Source of the DNA: Pacificispira sp002696645
GTDB lineage: Bacteria > Pseudomonadota > Alphaproteobacteria > UBA8366 > Aestuariispiraceae
Assembly (NCBI RefSeq): GCF_048892425.1
Contig: NZ_JBLZHU010000002.1
Coordinates: 558,001-622,000 of the forward strand
Reading direction: 5' to 3'
DNA: 64,000 bases
The notes below the pieces were generated by a model. That model was not told the origin of the DNA. It made no database searches and was given only the letters and a program-made list of their open reading frames with translations. The position numbers and the translations under genes were made by a program. Shown here piece after piece: positions 16,415 to 25,189 of this stretch (its first letter is position 1; every line of letters begins with the position of its first letter).

Positions 16415-18046
16415 TTATCCTTGTGCATCTTCCAGGATCATTGATGCCCCTTTTGCGCCGATCATCATCGCGGACGCATTGGTATTGCCGGAGATGATGG
16501 TTGGATAGATGGATAGGTCGATGACCCGCAATCCCTGTAATCCATGCACCCGCAGCCGCGAATCCACAACGGCTGCGGCGGGGTCGGGACCCATGCGACA
16601 GGTGCCGCTGGGATGGAAGACCGTGCCGCCGCGCTGGCGAATGTCTTCGATCAGGTCCTCATCGGTTTGGCACTGCGGGCCGGGGACAATTTCTTCCTCA
16701 ATCAGGGCGGCCAGGGCGGGATGTTGGGCCAGTTGACGCACGAATTTCACGCCTTGCAGCATTTCCTGCATGTCTTCCTCATCCTCGAAGGGATTGGCGA
16801 CAATGCGCGGCGGGGTAAAGGGATCATTGGACGTGATTTCCAGATATCCCCGGCTGCGCGGATGACAGTTTGACAGGCCCAGCGAAAACCCTGGAAACGG
16901 ATCTGGCGTCAGCAATGGCCGCTCCCCCAGCCGGGGCTGAAGCGTGGAGAAGGCTTGCAGATAGAGCTGCATATTCGGGCGATTGCGGCTGGGATCAGTG
17001 CGAAAGAATCCCCCCGCCTGATTGATGCTTCGGCTCAACGGGCCAGACCGCGTCAGCAGATAGCGCATGCCAACCCACAGCTTGCCCCACCAGGGCCGCA
17101 GGATTGTGTTCAAGGTCGGGATGCGGGCCTTAAAAGTGATATTTAGTCCCTGGTGATCCTGTAGATTGGCCCCGACCTGCGGCTGGTCCAGCACGGGGTC
17201 TATGCCATGCTTGCGCAACAAATCCGCTGGTCCAACGCCAGACAATTGCAGCAATTGGGGGGAGTTGATGGCACCGGCGGACAAAATGACCTCGCGCGCG
17301 GCATGCACTGTCTTTTCCTGCCCACCCTGTTGAAACACAACGCCGGTTGCCCGTTTGCCGTCAAACAGGATGCGTTTCGCCTGAGCCCCGGTCAGCACGG
17401 TTAAATTCTTGCGACCCATGGCGGGGCGCAGGAAGGCCTTTGCTGAGGAATGGCGGCGGCCCTTGCGGGTCGTCACCTGATAGAAGCCGACGCCTTCCTG
17501 GCTGGGTCCATTAAAGTCCTCATTCAGGGGCAGTCCCAATGCCTGACCGGCCTCGAAATAGGCGGCACAGAGGGGGTGGGCATCCCGATCGGCGCGGGAT
17601 ACATGCAAAGGCCCCTTATCCCCGCGAAAGTGATTGCCCCCCCCATCATAGGTTTCCATTTCCTTGAAGATGGGCAGCACACTGTCCCAATCCCAACCGG
17701 GATTGCCAGCCTCTGCCCAACCATCGAAATCCTGCTGTTGGCCGCGGATATAGACCATGGCGTTGATCGAACTGGACCCGCCCAGCAATTTCCCGCGCGG
17801 CCAGAAATCAGGACGCCCACCCAGGCCCTTGCTGGGCTCGGTCGTGTAGCACCAGTTTACGGCCTTGTTATAGAACAGCTTGCCATAGCCCAGAGGGACC
17901 GTGACCCAGAAGCGCCGATCCGTGCCGCCCGCTTCCAGCAGGCAGACAGTATAGCGACCATCCGCTGACAGGCGGTCTGCCAGGACACATCCAGCTGATC
18001 CAGCCCCGATGATAATGTAATCGTAATCGGAGGAATGCGAGGCCAA
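16415..18046 (-). CDS. GMC-family oxidoreductase (choline dehydrogenase-like)
   Basis: A 543-residue FAD-dependent oxidoreductase of the glucose-methanol-choline family. The FAD motif IIIGAGSAGCVLADRLS is near residue 10, the first GMC signature region (G-K-L-L-G-G-S-S-S-I-N-A-M-V) near residue 84, and the C-terminal catalytic area has H-P-S-G-T-C-R-M-G with N-x-N-A-S-A-M-M after it. It oxidises an alcohol, similar to choline dehydrogenase or alkan-1-ol dehydrogenases; substrate unassigned. The start is TTG at 18046, the first in-frame start after an upstream stop, 5 nt after GAGGA. The upstream promoter region now contains the MITE-like element at 18161-18420. Confidence 0.87.
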   Translation of the reverse strand: MASHSSDYDYIIIGAGSAGCVLADRLSADGRYTVCLLEAGGTDRRFWVTVPLGYGKLFYNKAVNWCYTTEPSKGLGGRPDFWPRGKLLGGSSSINAMVYIRGQQQDFDGWAEAGNPGWDWDSVLPIFKEMETYDGGGNHFRGDKGPLHVSRADRDAHPLCAAYFEAGQALGLPLNEDFNGPSQEGVGFYQVTTRKGRRHSSAKAFLRPAMGRKNLTVLTGAQAKRILFDGKRATGVVFQQGGQEKTVHAAREVILSAGAINSPQLLQLSGVGPADLLRKHGIDPVLDQPQVGANLQDHQGLNITFKARIPTLNTILRPWWGKLWVGMRYLLTRSGPLSRSINQAGGFFRTDPSRNRPNMQLYLQAFSTLQPRLGERPLLTPDPFPGFSLGLSNCHPRSRGYLEITSNDPFTPPRIVANPFEDEEDMQEMLQGVKFVRQLAQHPALAALIEEEIVPGPQCQTDEDLIEDIRQRGGTVFHPSGTCRMGPDPAAAVVDSRLRVHGLQGLRVIDLSIYPTIISGNTNASAMMIGAKGASMILEDAQG

Positions 18047-18158
18047 GGGATCCTCATATGGTGACGGTTCAGAGCATTAGATCAAACAGACGACACACTG
18101 ACAGTTCCGCAATCGCAATCCATAAGAAAAGCGGTGTAAATTATCATTCTCAAGACAT

Positions 18159-18422
18159 TAGTGTGGTGCGCGATTATTTGGAATCACCAGGATCTCTTTA
18201 TCGGCCTGTCGGCTAGAAGAGAGCGTGCAGGCGATGTGGTTCATCGTCAAGCGCTCTCGACGCCGTCCGACGGGCCGATAAAGGGACCAAAGGCGCTGTT
18301 TGCGGCGCTCCGGGCCGCGTCGCCTTCCGCTTGCGATGCCCCGCATCGCTTCGCGAAACGCTCCTAACCGGAGCACCGCAAACAGCGTCCTGGTCGATCC
18401 CAAATAACCGCGCACCACACTA
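18159..18422. mobile_element. 260-bp TA-flanked MITE-like palindromic element
   Basis: The element starts GTGTGGTGCGCG at 18161 and ends CGCGCACCACAC at 18420, flanked by TA on both sides, as for IS630/Tc1-type insertion. The terminal arms (18161-18193 and 18387-18420) match over about 33 bp with few mismatches. Inside are two further hairpins: 18196-18212 with 18267-18283 (17 bp, one wobble), and 18293-18313 with 18368-18389. Each encloses a smaller stem. Transcribed, it would fold into a closed stem bearing two arms. It encodes no protein and begins 18 bp past the aminotransferase stop codon. Confidence 0.75.
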
Positions 18423-18440
18423 GTGAAAGGCACGGTGTTC

Positions 18441-19295
18441 TTAGATCGCGTCCTTGTGGATGAAATCCATATAGATGTCTTGCAGGCGGCGCGTGACCGG
18501 GCCGGGTTTGCCGGTGCCCAGAACAGCCTCATCAATCTGCACCACCGGACAGACGAAGGTGGATGCACCGGTGATAAAGGCCTCATCGGCGCTATGGGCC
18601 TCGTCGAGTGTGTACAGTCGCTCATCCAGTCCGATATCCCCGTCTTCCAGGATTTTCAGCAGTGCCTTGCGGGTACAGCCATGCAGAATGTCATTCGATA
18701 GGGGGCGGGTGATGATGGTGTTGTCCTTGATAATATAGAAGCTGGTCGCGCCGCCTTCGGTGACATAGCCATCCTGATGCATCAGGACCTCCGCGCCGCC
18801 CTGTTCTTTGGCCGTCCACTTCGCAAACACGCTGCCCATCAGGCCCACGGTTTTGATGTCGCGGCGGCCCCAGCGGATATCAGGCGCGCTGATCATTTTG
18901 ATACCGTTCTGGAATTCCTGGCGGGTGACGTCGCTCTTGTGCTGCGCAAACATGAAAACCGTGGGTTTCATATTCTCCGGCGGCAGGAAATCCCGATCTC
19001 CGGTGGAGCCACGGCTGATCTGCATATAGACGAGGCCTTCCTCCACCTGGTCGCGTTTCACCAATTCGCGCATGACACTCAGGATTTCGTCATGGGTCAG
19101 GGGGGCAGGCATCCGCATTTCATCCAGGGACCGATCCAGACGTTGCATATGGGACGCGAAATCCAGCAGCTTGCCATTGATGACCCCAGCGACTTCATAA
19201 ATCGCATCGGCAAACAACAGGCCCCGATCAAAGATCGACACTGTGGCGTCTTCCGGTGCGCAATAGCGACCGTTGATATAAACTGTGCGTGGCAT
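18441..19295 (-). CDS. Class IV aminotransferase, D-amino-acid type
   Basis: A 284-residue PLP fold-type IV aminotransferase close to D-alanine aminotransferase. The start Y-I-N-G-R-Y and F-D-R-G-x-x-F-A-D-A-I-Y-E are typical. The PLP-lysine lies in D-I-K-T-V-G near residue 147, and the PLP-binding Glu in T-E-G-G-A-T-S-F near residue 178. It would convert a D-amino acid plus 2-oxoglutarate into the oxo acid. It is the last gene of a three-gene minus-strand operon, 9 nt after the N-carbamoyl-D-amino-acid amidohydrolase, whose product it is well placed to use. A branched-chain aminotransferase role is the alternative. Confidence 0.82.
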   Translation of the reverse strand: MPRTVYINGRYCAPEDATVSIFDRGLLFADAIYEVAGVINGKLLDFASHMQRLDRSLDEMRMPAPLTHDEILSVMRELVKRDQVEEGLVYMQISRGSTGDRDFLPPENMKPTVFMFAQHKSDVTRQEFQNGIKMISAPDIRWGRRDIKTVGLMGSVFAKWTAKEQGGAEVLMHQDGYVTEGGATSFYIIKDNTIITRPLSNDILHGCTRKALLKILEDGDIGLDERLYTLDEAHSADEAFITGASTFVCPVVQIDEAVLGTGKPGPVTRRLQDIYMDFIHKDAI

Positions 19296-19304
19296 GATAT
19301 CCCC

Positions 19305-20246
19305 TTAGAAACTTTCAACCGGCGGCAAAGGATCGCCAGCCCCGATGCGTTCTGTAATCAATCCATAGGCTTCCGGGCGACGATGGCGGGCGAAATTGAA
19401 AATCTCTCGCTTGAAATATTGCGCCTGGTCAAAGTCACAGCGGGCGCTGATCACCTCATCCTCCAGGCTGGAACATTGGGCGACGACCTCGCCTGTTGGG
19501 GCGATGATCATGCTCTGGCCGATCATCTCAAAGCCTTCTTCATTGCCACATTTGGCGGCAGCAGCGACCCAACAGGCATTGTGATAGGCCCCGGCCTGCA
19601 TGGTCAGGGAATTGTGGAAATTCGCCAGGGCGGCGGCTTGAAACGGCTCCCCCAAACCAACCGGGGTGTTATAGCCAAGAGTAATTAACTCGGCCCCTTG
19701 CAGGCCCATGACGCGATAGGTTTCCGGCCAGCGACGGTCATTACAGATCGCCATGCCAACGCGCCCCTCCAGGGCCTCATAGACCGGGAAGCCCAGATTG
19801 CCGATATCAAAATAGCGCTTTTCCAGATGCTCCCCTTTGCGACTGGGGTCTGGTTCGACATGGCCCGGCAGATGGACTTTGCGATACTTGCCAATGATCT
19901 TGCCGGTCCCATCGGTCAGGATGGCCGTGTTATAGTGCTTTCCCTTGGTCTTCTCTGCATAGCCCAGATAGAATCCGATCCCCAATTCCGCGGCCGTTTC
20001 AAACAGGGGTTTTGTTTCCGGGCCGGGCATTTCCGTTTCAAAAAAGGCTTCCAGTTCCGGGTCGCCCAATTGATAGACCCAGCGGGGGAAAAAGGTTGTC
20101 AGCGCCAGTTCCGGAAAGACGACGAAGCGGCAATTGCGCCCCTTCGCCTCTTTCAGCATGTCGATCAGTCGCTTGACCACCTGCGGGCGGGATTCACTTT
20201 TAGCAATCGGGCCCATCTGGGCCACACCAATAACGCCGCCACGCAT
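19305..20246 (-). CDS. N-carbamoyl-D-amino-acid amidohydrolase
   Basis: A 313-residue nitrilase-superfamily amidohydrolase that cleaves N-carbamoyl-D-amino acids to D-amino acid, CO2 and ammonia. The catalytic triad is visible: Glu in V-F-P-E-L-A-L-T-T-F-F-P-R near residue 46, Lys in K-Y-R-K-V-H-L-P-G near residue 127, and Cys in A-I-C-N-D-R-R-W-P-E near residue 173. The TTFFPR and NDRRWPE contexts are specific to the D-carbamoylase subfamily. It starts 30 nt after the class II aldolase gene behind AAGGAG. No hydantoinase or hydantoin racemase is found in the window. Confidence 0.88.
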   Translation of the reverse strand: MRGGVIGVAQMGPIAKSESRPQVVKRLIDMLKEAKGRNCRFVVFPELALTTFFPRWVYQLGDPELEAFFETEMPGPETKPLFETAAELGIGFYLGYAEKTKGKHYNTAILTDGTGKIIGKYRKVHLPGHVEPDPSRKGEHLEKRYFDIGNLGFPVYEALEGRVGMAICNDRRWPETYRVMGLQGAELITLGYNTPVGLGEPFQAAALANFHNSLTMQAGAYHNACWVAAAAKCGNEEGFEMIGQSMIIAPTGEVVAQCSSLEDEVISARCDFDQAQYFKREIFNFARHRRPEAYGLITERIGAGDPLPPVESF

Positions 20247-20276
20247 TTATGTCTCCTTAAGGAATGGCCTGCCGGG

Positions 20277-21089
20277 TCAGTTGAACATTTCCGGTTTCGT
20301 GGCCAGGATGTTTTCGTAAAGGGGTTGGAAGTGCAGCCAGCCGATATATTCACTGCCGACATGTTCGCGGCTATAGCGGGCGCGGTCTTCCGGGATATGA
20401 ATTGGCTTATGGCCGGTCGCTTCGATCAGCAATTGCTGTTGGCAGCAGCGTTCCAGTGCGATGAACCAGAAGGCGGCGGAATCGATGCTGTGGCGGCTGG
20501 CGGTCAGCAGGCCATGGTTCTGGTGGATCGCGGCCTTCACACCGGTAAAGGCCTTGGCAAAATTGGCCCCGGCATCGGCCTCGACGGCCACCTGTCCGGC
20601 CTCTTCCAGAACCACCGCGTGGTCTTCAAAAAAGGCACAGGCATCCTGTGTGATCGGCTCCAGCGGGCGACCCAGGGCCGCGAAGGCAGTGCCATAGATT
20701 GAATGGGCATGGCACATTGCCAGAATATCGGGATGGGCGGCATGGATCGCAGCATGCAGGACAAAGCCTGCCCGGTTGACCGCATAATCACCTTCGATAA
20801 CCATTCCGTCATGATCGACCAGGATCAGGTTGGACATGGACACCTGGGCAAAATGGACCGCCATTGGATTTGTCCAATAAAGCTCCGGGTGTTCCGGGTC
20901 GCGCACGGTCAGATGACCGGCAAACCCATAATCCAGCCCGTGTTCGGCAAAGGCATGACAGGCAGCGACAAGCCGTTTCTTGCGATCCATACGCAATTCT
21001 TCGGGGGAGTTGAATTTAGGTTCTTCCGGAAAAATACGACCGGGTTGTTCCGGTTGATAAATCGATGTGCGTGTTCCTAGGTCAGGCAT
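20277..21089 (-). CDS. Class II aldolase/adducin-family protein
   Basis: A 270-residue class II aldolase fold protein. The zinc ligands are seen as C-H-A-H-S near residue 126 and H-Q-N-H-G-L near residue 187, in the family's arrangement, with the substrate-side G-F-A-G-H-L-T-V-R near residue 55. Members are fuculose-phosphate-type aldolases or decarboxylases; many in catabolic operons have no known reaction. It is the first gene of the operon with the D-carbamoylase and aminotransferase, 40 bp downstream of a perfect TGTTCAC/GTGAACA dyad. Confidence 0.83.
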   Translation of the reverse strand: MPDLGTRTSIYQPEQPGRIFPEEPKFNSPEELRMDRKKRLVAACHAFAEHGLDYGFAGHLTVRDPEHPELYWTNPMAVHFAQVSMSNLILVDHDGMVIEGDYAVNRAGFVLHAAIHAAHPDILAMCHAHSIYGTAFAALGRPLEPITQDACAFFEDHAVVLEEAGQVAVEADAGANFAKAFTGVKAAIHQNHGLLTASRHSIDSAAFWFIALERCCQQQLLIEATGHKPIHIPEDRARYSREHVGSEYIGWLHFQPLYENILATKPEMFN

Positions 21090-21128
21090 GACTCTCTCTC
21101 CCGATTTGGCTGCTTGTTTTGGCCAATA

Positions 21129-21147
21129 TGTTCACGCTATGTGAACA
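21129..21147. promoter_or_regulatory. TGTTCAC-N5-GTGAACA operator
   Basis: A perfect 7-bp inverted repeat with a 5-bp spacer, in the 226-bp divergent gap between the class II aldolase operon and the HpaI aldolase gene. Its position could serve both promoters. No regulator gene is next to it, so the binding protein must be encoded elsewhere. Confidence 0.55.
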
Positions 21148-21315
21148 AATTAGCGTGCGATCTTCTATTACAGGCATCATTGTGTCCCGATGCGACGTTT
21201 ATCGCCGCTGCGAATAACTCTACGCAGGGTCCAAGCCTGGATCAATGGCGTTAGCGGCACAACTTTTGTAACGGCCTGACAGGGATGCTGGGGCTGAGAT
21301 CGGGGAGGAAAGACA

Positions 21316-22077
21316 ATGGACATTCAGAAAAATAAGTTTAAGGCAGCCCTTGCGGCAGGACAATTGCAGCGTGGCTTGTGGAGCAGCCTGTGCAGCCCGA
21401 TTGTCGCTGAAATACTATCCCGGTCCGGTTTTGACTGGATATTATTTGATGGTGAACACGCCCCGTCTGAAATTGCCGATCAGCAACCCTTGCTGCAGGC
21501 CGCTGCAGCGGGTACGGCAACGTCTGTGGTGCGGCCCGCTTGGAATGACCCTGTGATGATCAAGCGGGTTTTGGATATCGGTGCGCAATCTGTGCTGCTG
21601 CCCTTTGTCCAAACACCTGAAGAGGCGCAGAGCGCGGTGCGTGCCTGTCGCTATCCCCCCCACGGTATTCGCGGTGTCGGCGGGATGCATCGCGCCAGTG
21701 CGTATGGTCGCATTCAGAACTATGCCCAGAATGCCAATGATCAAATCTGTATCCTGGTTCAGGTCGAAACCATGGAGGCAATGGGGCAGATATCAGAGAT
21801 CGCTTCGGTCGAGGGTGTGGATGGTGTGTTTATCGGGCCTGCGGATCTGTCCGCTTCTATGGGATATCTGGGCAATCCCGGTCATCCAGAGGTGCAGGAG
21901 GTCATAAAACAAGCCGCACAAAAAATCCGCGCCGCTGGCAAGGCCCCTGGTATTCTGGCGACGACTGCGGTAGATGCGAAGCGCTATATCGACTGGGGCT
22001 TCCTGTTTGTTGCCTGCGGGATGGATTTAAAACTGTTGGTCCAGGGCGCTGACGATCTGTTGGCGGAAGTACGGTAA
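21316..22077 (+). CDS. HpaI/HpcH-family 2-oxo acid aldolase
   Basis: A 253-residue class II pyruvate aldolase. G-L-W-S-S-L-C-S-P near residue 20, F-D-G-E-H-A-P near residue 43, the metal-binding Glu in Q-V-E-T-M-E near residue 150 and Asp in G-P-A-D-L-S near residue 175 are present. Family members cleave 4-hydroxy-2-oxo acids (such as 4-hydroxy-2-oxoheptanedioate or 2-keto-3-deoxy sugar acids) to pyruvate and an aldehyde. GGGGAGGAAA precedes the ATG. It is divergent from the class II aldolase operon and 12 nt before the CMD-family gene. Confidence 0.87.
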   Translation: MDIQKNKFKAALAAGQLQRGLWSSLCSPIVAEILSRSGFDWILFDGEHAPSEIADQQPLLQAAAAGTATSVVRPAWNDPVMIKRVLDIGAQSVLLPFVQTPEEAQSAVRACRYPPHGIRGVGGMHRASAYGRIQNYAQNANDQICILVQVETMEAMGQISEIASVEGVDGVFIGPADLSASMGYLGNPGHPEVQEVIKQAAQKIRAAGKAPGILATTAVDAKRYIDWGFLFVACGMDLKLLVQGADDLLAEVR

Positions 22078-22089
22078 GGAGGAAAGACC

Positions 22090-22458
22090 ATGGATGAAGA
22101 CCTGTTCAAAAAGGGACTGGAAAAACGTCGCGCGACGCTGGGGGCGGATTATGTTGATAAGAACCTGGCCGCCGCAGATGATTTTACCCGCCCGTTTCAG
22201 GAGGCGATGACCGCCTGGTGCTGGGGCTTTGGCTGGGGTGATGAGGTGATCGACGCCAAGACCCGTTCTATGATGAATCTGGCGATGATCGGGGCGCTTG
22301 GCAAAATGCACGAATGGGAAATCCATTGCCGGGGCGCGATCACCAATGGGGTCTCAAAGGACGAAATCCGGGCCATCATCCATGTCGTTGGCATTTATTG
22401 CGGCGTGCCCCAGGCCTTGGAATGTTTCCGCACCGCCCAGAAAGTCTTCAATGAGTAG
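22090..22458 (+). CDS. Carboxymuconolactone decarboxylase-family protein
   Basis: A 122-residue helical protein of the CMD/AhpD-like family, closest in layout to PcaC: an N-terminal F-x-x-G-x-x-x-R-R segment, W-G-F-G-W-G-D near the middle and an E-W-E-I-H-C-R-G-A-x-x-N-G-V-S-K-D-E-I repeat with the conserved His. It could decarboxylate a lactone or act as a redox helper. It lies 12 nt after the aldolase gene, and its 3' end overlaps the convergent DJ-1-like gene by 11 nt. Confidence 0.83.
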   Translation: MDEDLFKKGLEKRRATLGADYVDKNLAAADDFTRPFQEAMTAWCWGFGWGDEVIDAKTRSMMNLAMIGALGKMHEWEIHCRGAITNGVSKDEIRAIIHVVGIYCGVPQALECFRTAQKVFNE

Positions 22459-23071
22459 CGGCAGCCTGTTGAACTGGCAGGAAAGGCTGGACCGCTGTAA
22501 TGGCGCGCGCCACATAGTCTTCTTTCTGTCCAACAGGCGCGACATAGTGGATCGCTGATGCCGCCGCATCCTTTCCAGCGGCCCGCATCAGAATCCAGGT
22601 CGCCAGATACTGGGATGCCAGGCATCCCCCCGCTGTCGCGATGTTACCATCGGCATAGAAAGGTTGATCCAGAACCTCTACGCCGGCCTCGATCACCCAA
22701 GGCTTGGTGGTCAGGTCGGTGCAAGCGGGCCGGCCCCCCAACAATCCTAATTTCGATAACAGCAGCGTTCCCGAGCATTGTGCGCCAATCAACTGACGGG
22801 TCGGGTCCAGCTGGATTTGCGCCAACAGGGCGGCGTCTTTTGCGATGTCGCGGGTTTTCATGCCGCTGCCGATCAGGACCGCATCGGCCTGTGCAGCAAA
22901 TTCCAGCGGCTTTTCCGCTTGAATAGTGACGCCATTCATCGAGGTGACGGTTTCTGAAGGGCAGGTGATAAAAGCTTTCCACCCCTGTGGTCGCATCCGG
23001 TTCAATATGCCAGCCGCGATGAATGAATCCAATTCATTGAAGCCATCAAATGTCAGCACCGCGATTTGCAT
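22448..23071 (-). CDS. DJ-1/PfpI-family protein
   Basis: A 207-residue glutamine-amidotransferase-like protein of the DJ-1/PfpI family. The start matches (M-Q-I-A-V-L-T-F-D-G-F-N-E-L-D), and the nucleophile elbow reads G-A-Q-C-S-G-T with the conserved Cys near residue 105. A Glu near residue 17 is also conserved. Members include isocyanide hydratases, amidases and regulators lacking DNA-binding domains; this one has no helix-turn-helix domain. AAGGGAG lies 6 nt before the ATG at 23071, so two in-frame ATGs further upstream are less likely. Confidence 0.8.
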   Translation of the reverse strand: MQIAVLTFDGFNELDSFIAAGILNRMRPQGWKAFITCPSETVTSMNGVTIQAEKPLEFAAQADAVLIGSGMKTRDIAKDAALLAQIQLDPTRQLIGAQCSGTLLLSKLGLLGGRPACTDLTTKPWVIEAGVEVLDQPFYADGNIATAGGCLASQYLATWILMRAAGKDAAASAIHYVAPVGQKEDYVARAITAVQPFLPVQQAAATH

Positions 23072-23089
23072 GGCCATCTCCCTTACCAA

Positions 23090-23408
23090 TGGTTCTCGTC
23101 GGTAAGCAGGCTAGGGCGGAGTTTTCATAGCGGCAATCGCTAGAATGTCACCATTACAATAAACGCGCGCCGTCCCGCAGAGTTACCGAACGCATTCTTA
23201 TGTCAGCCTGGAAATGACTTTTCACCTATAGCAGGGTAAATGACAGATATTACTCAGGAGTCACGACCCAAAGATGTGTTGCGGCAATGATGCTAACGGG
23301 TTAGACAATATTAAGAATCATTCGCATCTGGACCAGGCCTCTTGCGTCGCGGCAATGACCTGAAACCCGACCATCGTGTCCCTCTTGGTCCAGAAGGAGC
23401 CAACGGCA
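23090..23408. promoter_or_regulatory. Upstream region of the FecI gene with a Fur-box-like site
   Basis: A 300-bp stretch with no gene. TAAGAATCATTCGCA at 23312-23326, read on the minus strand, matches the TGATAATNATTATCA Fur half-site pattern at 10 of 14 positions. It lies about 85 bp before the sigma factor gene, the expected place for iron control of a FecI/FecR system. Nothing else was recognised in the stretch. Confidence 0.4.
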
Positions 23409-23921
23409 TTGAGCCAGGACATGACCCATCTGACTCTTTTTGTGACGCATCGTCGCGCGCTTGTGAACTATGCCAGCAGCATTGTCGGCACCCGCGCGCA
23501 GGCAGAGGATGTGGTGCAGGAAGCCTGGCTTCGTTTTGACGATGCCTCCAAGGGCCGCCTTCTGGAAGACGCAACCGGTTATCTTTACCGGATTGTCCGT
23601 AATCTGGCGCTGGATGGCAGGCGGCGCATGAAGCGCGAAAACCAGTATATCTCAAACGATGATTACGAAGCGACGGTCGAGGTGTGTCAGGATGGCGTCC
23701 CCACGCCGGAAACGGTCGCCCTGTATCGGGACGAATATGCAGTGGTCATGGCCGCCCTGGCGGAATTGCCGGAGCGCACCCGCATCGCCTTTGAAATGCA
23801 CCGGTTCGGCGATGCAAAACTGCGCGAGATTGCGGTCGCCCTGAACATCTCTCTTCCCTTTGCGCACAGGCTGGTCGCCGATGCCCTACAGCATTGCAAG
23901 GAGCGGCTTGGATGGTCATAA
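23409..23921 (+). CDS. fecI: FecI-type ECF sigma factor
   Basis: A 170-residue extracytoplasmic-function sigma factor. Region 2 includes A-E-D-V-V-Q-E-A-W-L-R-F near residue 38 and region 4 the helix-turn-helix L-R-E-I-A-V-A-L-N-I-S near residue 140. It should direct RNA polymerase to the TonB-receptor promoter. TTG at 23409 is 9 nt after AAGGAG and gives the usual length; ATG at 23421 and GTG at 23376 are alternatives. Its activity is controlled by the FecR protein encoded 118 bp downstream. Confidence 0.88.
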   Translation: MSQDMTHLTLFVTHRRALVNYASSIVGTRAQAEDVVQEAWLRFDDASKGRLLEDATGYLYRIVRNLALDGRRRMKRENQYISNDDYEATVEVCQDGVPTPETVALYRDEYAVVMAALAELPERTRIAFEMHRFGDAKLREIAVALNISLPFAHRLVADALQHCKERLGWS

Positions 23922-24039
23922 CCATCTCCATGTCAGGTATTTTTGGAGAAAATGCGGGGCCGAATGCGTTGTATGTATAGAACGCCTCTCGACGATCATG
24001 GACGATCTGTCCTGTTTCGATCAGGGTTAAGGGTATGGC

Positions 24040-25101
24040 ATGGCTGAGAACAAATTTTCCGGTGAAAAACAGGCGTCGCGGGAAGCCACCGAATGGATGA
24101 TCCTGCTGAAGGACGACCCGGATGATGCCGCTCTGCACACCGCATTTGAGGCCTGGCTGAGTAAGTCCCCGGTTCATGTTTCCGCATGGCAGGATATGCA
24201 ACGCGCCTCTAAGGCTATGGACAGGGCGGTGCCGGTCTTTGCGGATAAATGGCAGCCAATGCTGGCAGATATGCGCGGTGAAAGGGGAGGCCCGTCTGTA
24301 TCGACCCCCGTCTCACAGAATGCACGCCCGGAAGCCTCGCGTTTCGCCTCATATCTTGGAGCTAGGCATATCGGCCGTCGCCAGGTCGTGGCATTTGGCG
24401 CCGTTGCGGCCGCGGCCTGTCTTATGCTGGCAGTCGTTGGACCTGATCTGTTGCGGAATTTGCGCTCGGACTATGCGACCGGCACGGCGGAAACCAGAAC
24501 CGTGCGCCTTGCGGATGACAGCATGGTAACCCTGGCCCCGGAAAGCGCGATTTCCGTTGTCTATACGCCCGGTGACCGGCAAATCCGGCTTCTGGCGGGA
24601 GAGGCCTATTTTGATGTGTCACCCAACCCGGACCGCCCGTTCCAGGTGGGGGTTGAGGCCGTCACTGTCACCGTGCTTGGGACCGCCTTTGATGTGCGGC
24701 GGGGCGCGGATGAAACAGATATTGCAGTTTCACATGGCGTCGTGCGCGTGGACACGGCGGCGGTCAATCCCCCCGTGACTGAAACTCTAACCGCGGGACA
24801 GGCCGTCCGCATCAGTTGGTCCGGTCACAGTAAGCGCGGCGATAGCCCGGTGCAGCAGGTTGCAGCATGGCGCCAAAACCAGCTTATCGCCCGCGACGAG
24901 CCATTGGGCATCGTCGTTGATCAATTACGCCGTTATTACACCGGCAAGATCATCGTCACCGATGATGCCCTGGCCGCGCAATCAGTCACTGGTGTTTATA
25001 ACCTCGCCGATCCGGTGGAGGCGCTGCGCGGGATTGCACGGGCCCAGAACGCCGTGGTCCGGCGCATCACGCCTTGGCTTGTCGTGGTTTCCAGGTCCTA
25101 A
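24040..25101 (+). CDS. fecR: FecR-type anti-sigma/sigma regulator
   Basis: A 353-residue inner-membrane signal transducer. The N-terminal DUF4880-like domain (E-A-T-E-W-x-x-L-L and F-E-A-W-L-S-K-S-P-V-H-x-x-A-W) binds the sigma factor, a single transmembrane segment lies at about residues 113-133 after Arg-Arg, and the periplasmic FecR domain follows (L-A-D-x-S-x-V-T-L, G-E-A-Y-F-D-V and V-L-G-T-A-F-D-V). It receives the signal from the STN domain of the TonB receptor downstream. Three-gene order sigma-FecR-receptor is canonical. Confidence 0.9.
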   Translation: MAENKFSGEKQASREATEWMILLKDDPDDAALHTAFEAWLSKSPVHVSAWQDMQRASKAMDRAVPVFADKWQPMLADMRGERGGPSVSTPVSQNARPEASRFASYLGARHIGRRQVVAFGAVAAAACLMLAVVGPDLLRNLRSDYATGTAETRTVRLADDSMVTLAPESAISVVYTPGDRQIRLLAGEAYFDVSPNPDRPFQVGVEAVTVTVLGTAFDVRRGADETDIAVSHGVVRVDTAAVNPPVTETLTAGQAVRISWSGHSKRGDSPVQQVAAWRQNQLIARDEPLGIVVDQLRRYYTGKIIVTDDALAAQSVTGVYNLADPVEALRGIARAQNAVVRRITPWLVVVSRS

Positions 25102-25189
25102 AGGCGACGGATTTTTATATTTTTTCAGAAAATTCAAACTTTTTTGAGAAAACCCCTTTCTGCCGACGTTCCCTCTATAGAGACGATAT

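Noticed and set aside
18158..18625. 155-codon minus-strand frame running through the MITE-like element
   Set aside because: It reads through terminal palindromes and into the aminotransferase gene in another frame; it is an artefact of the repeat.
25173..25182. CTCTATAGAG palindrome near the TonB receptor
   Set aside because: Ten bases with no recurrence; expected by chance in a window of this size.
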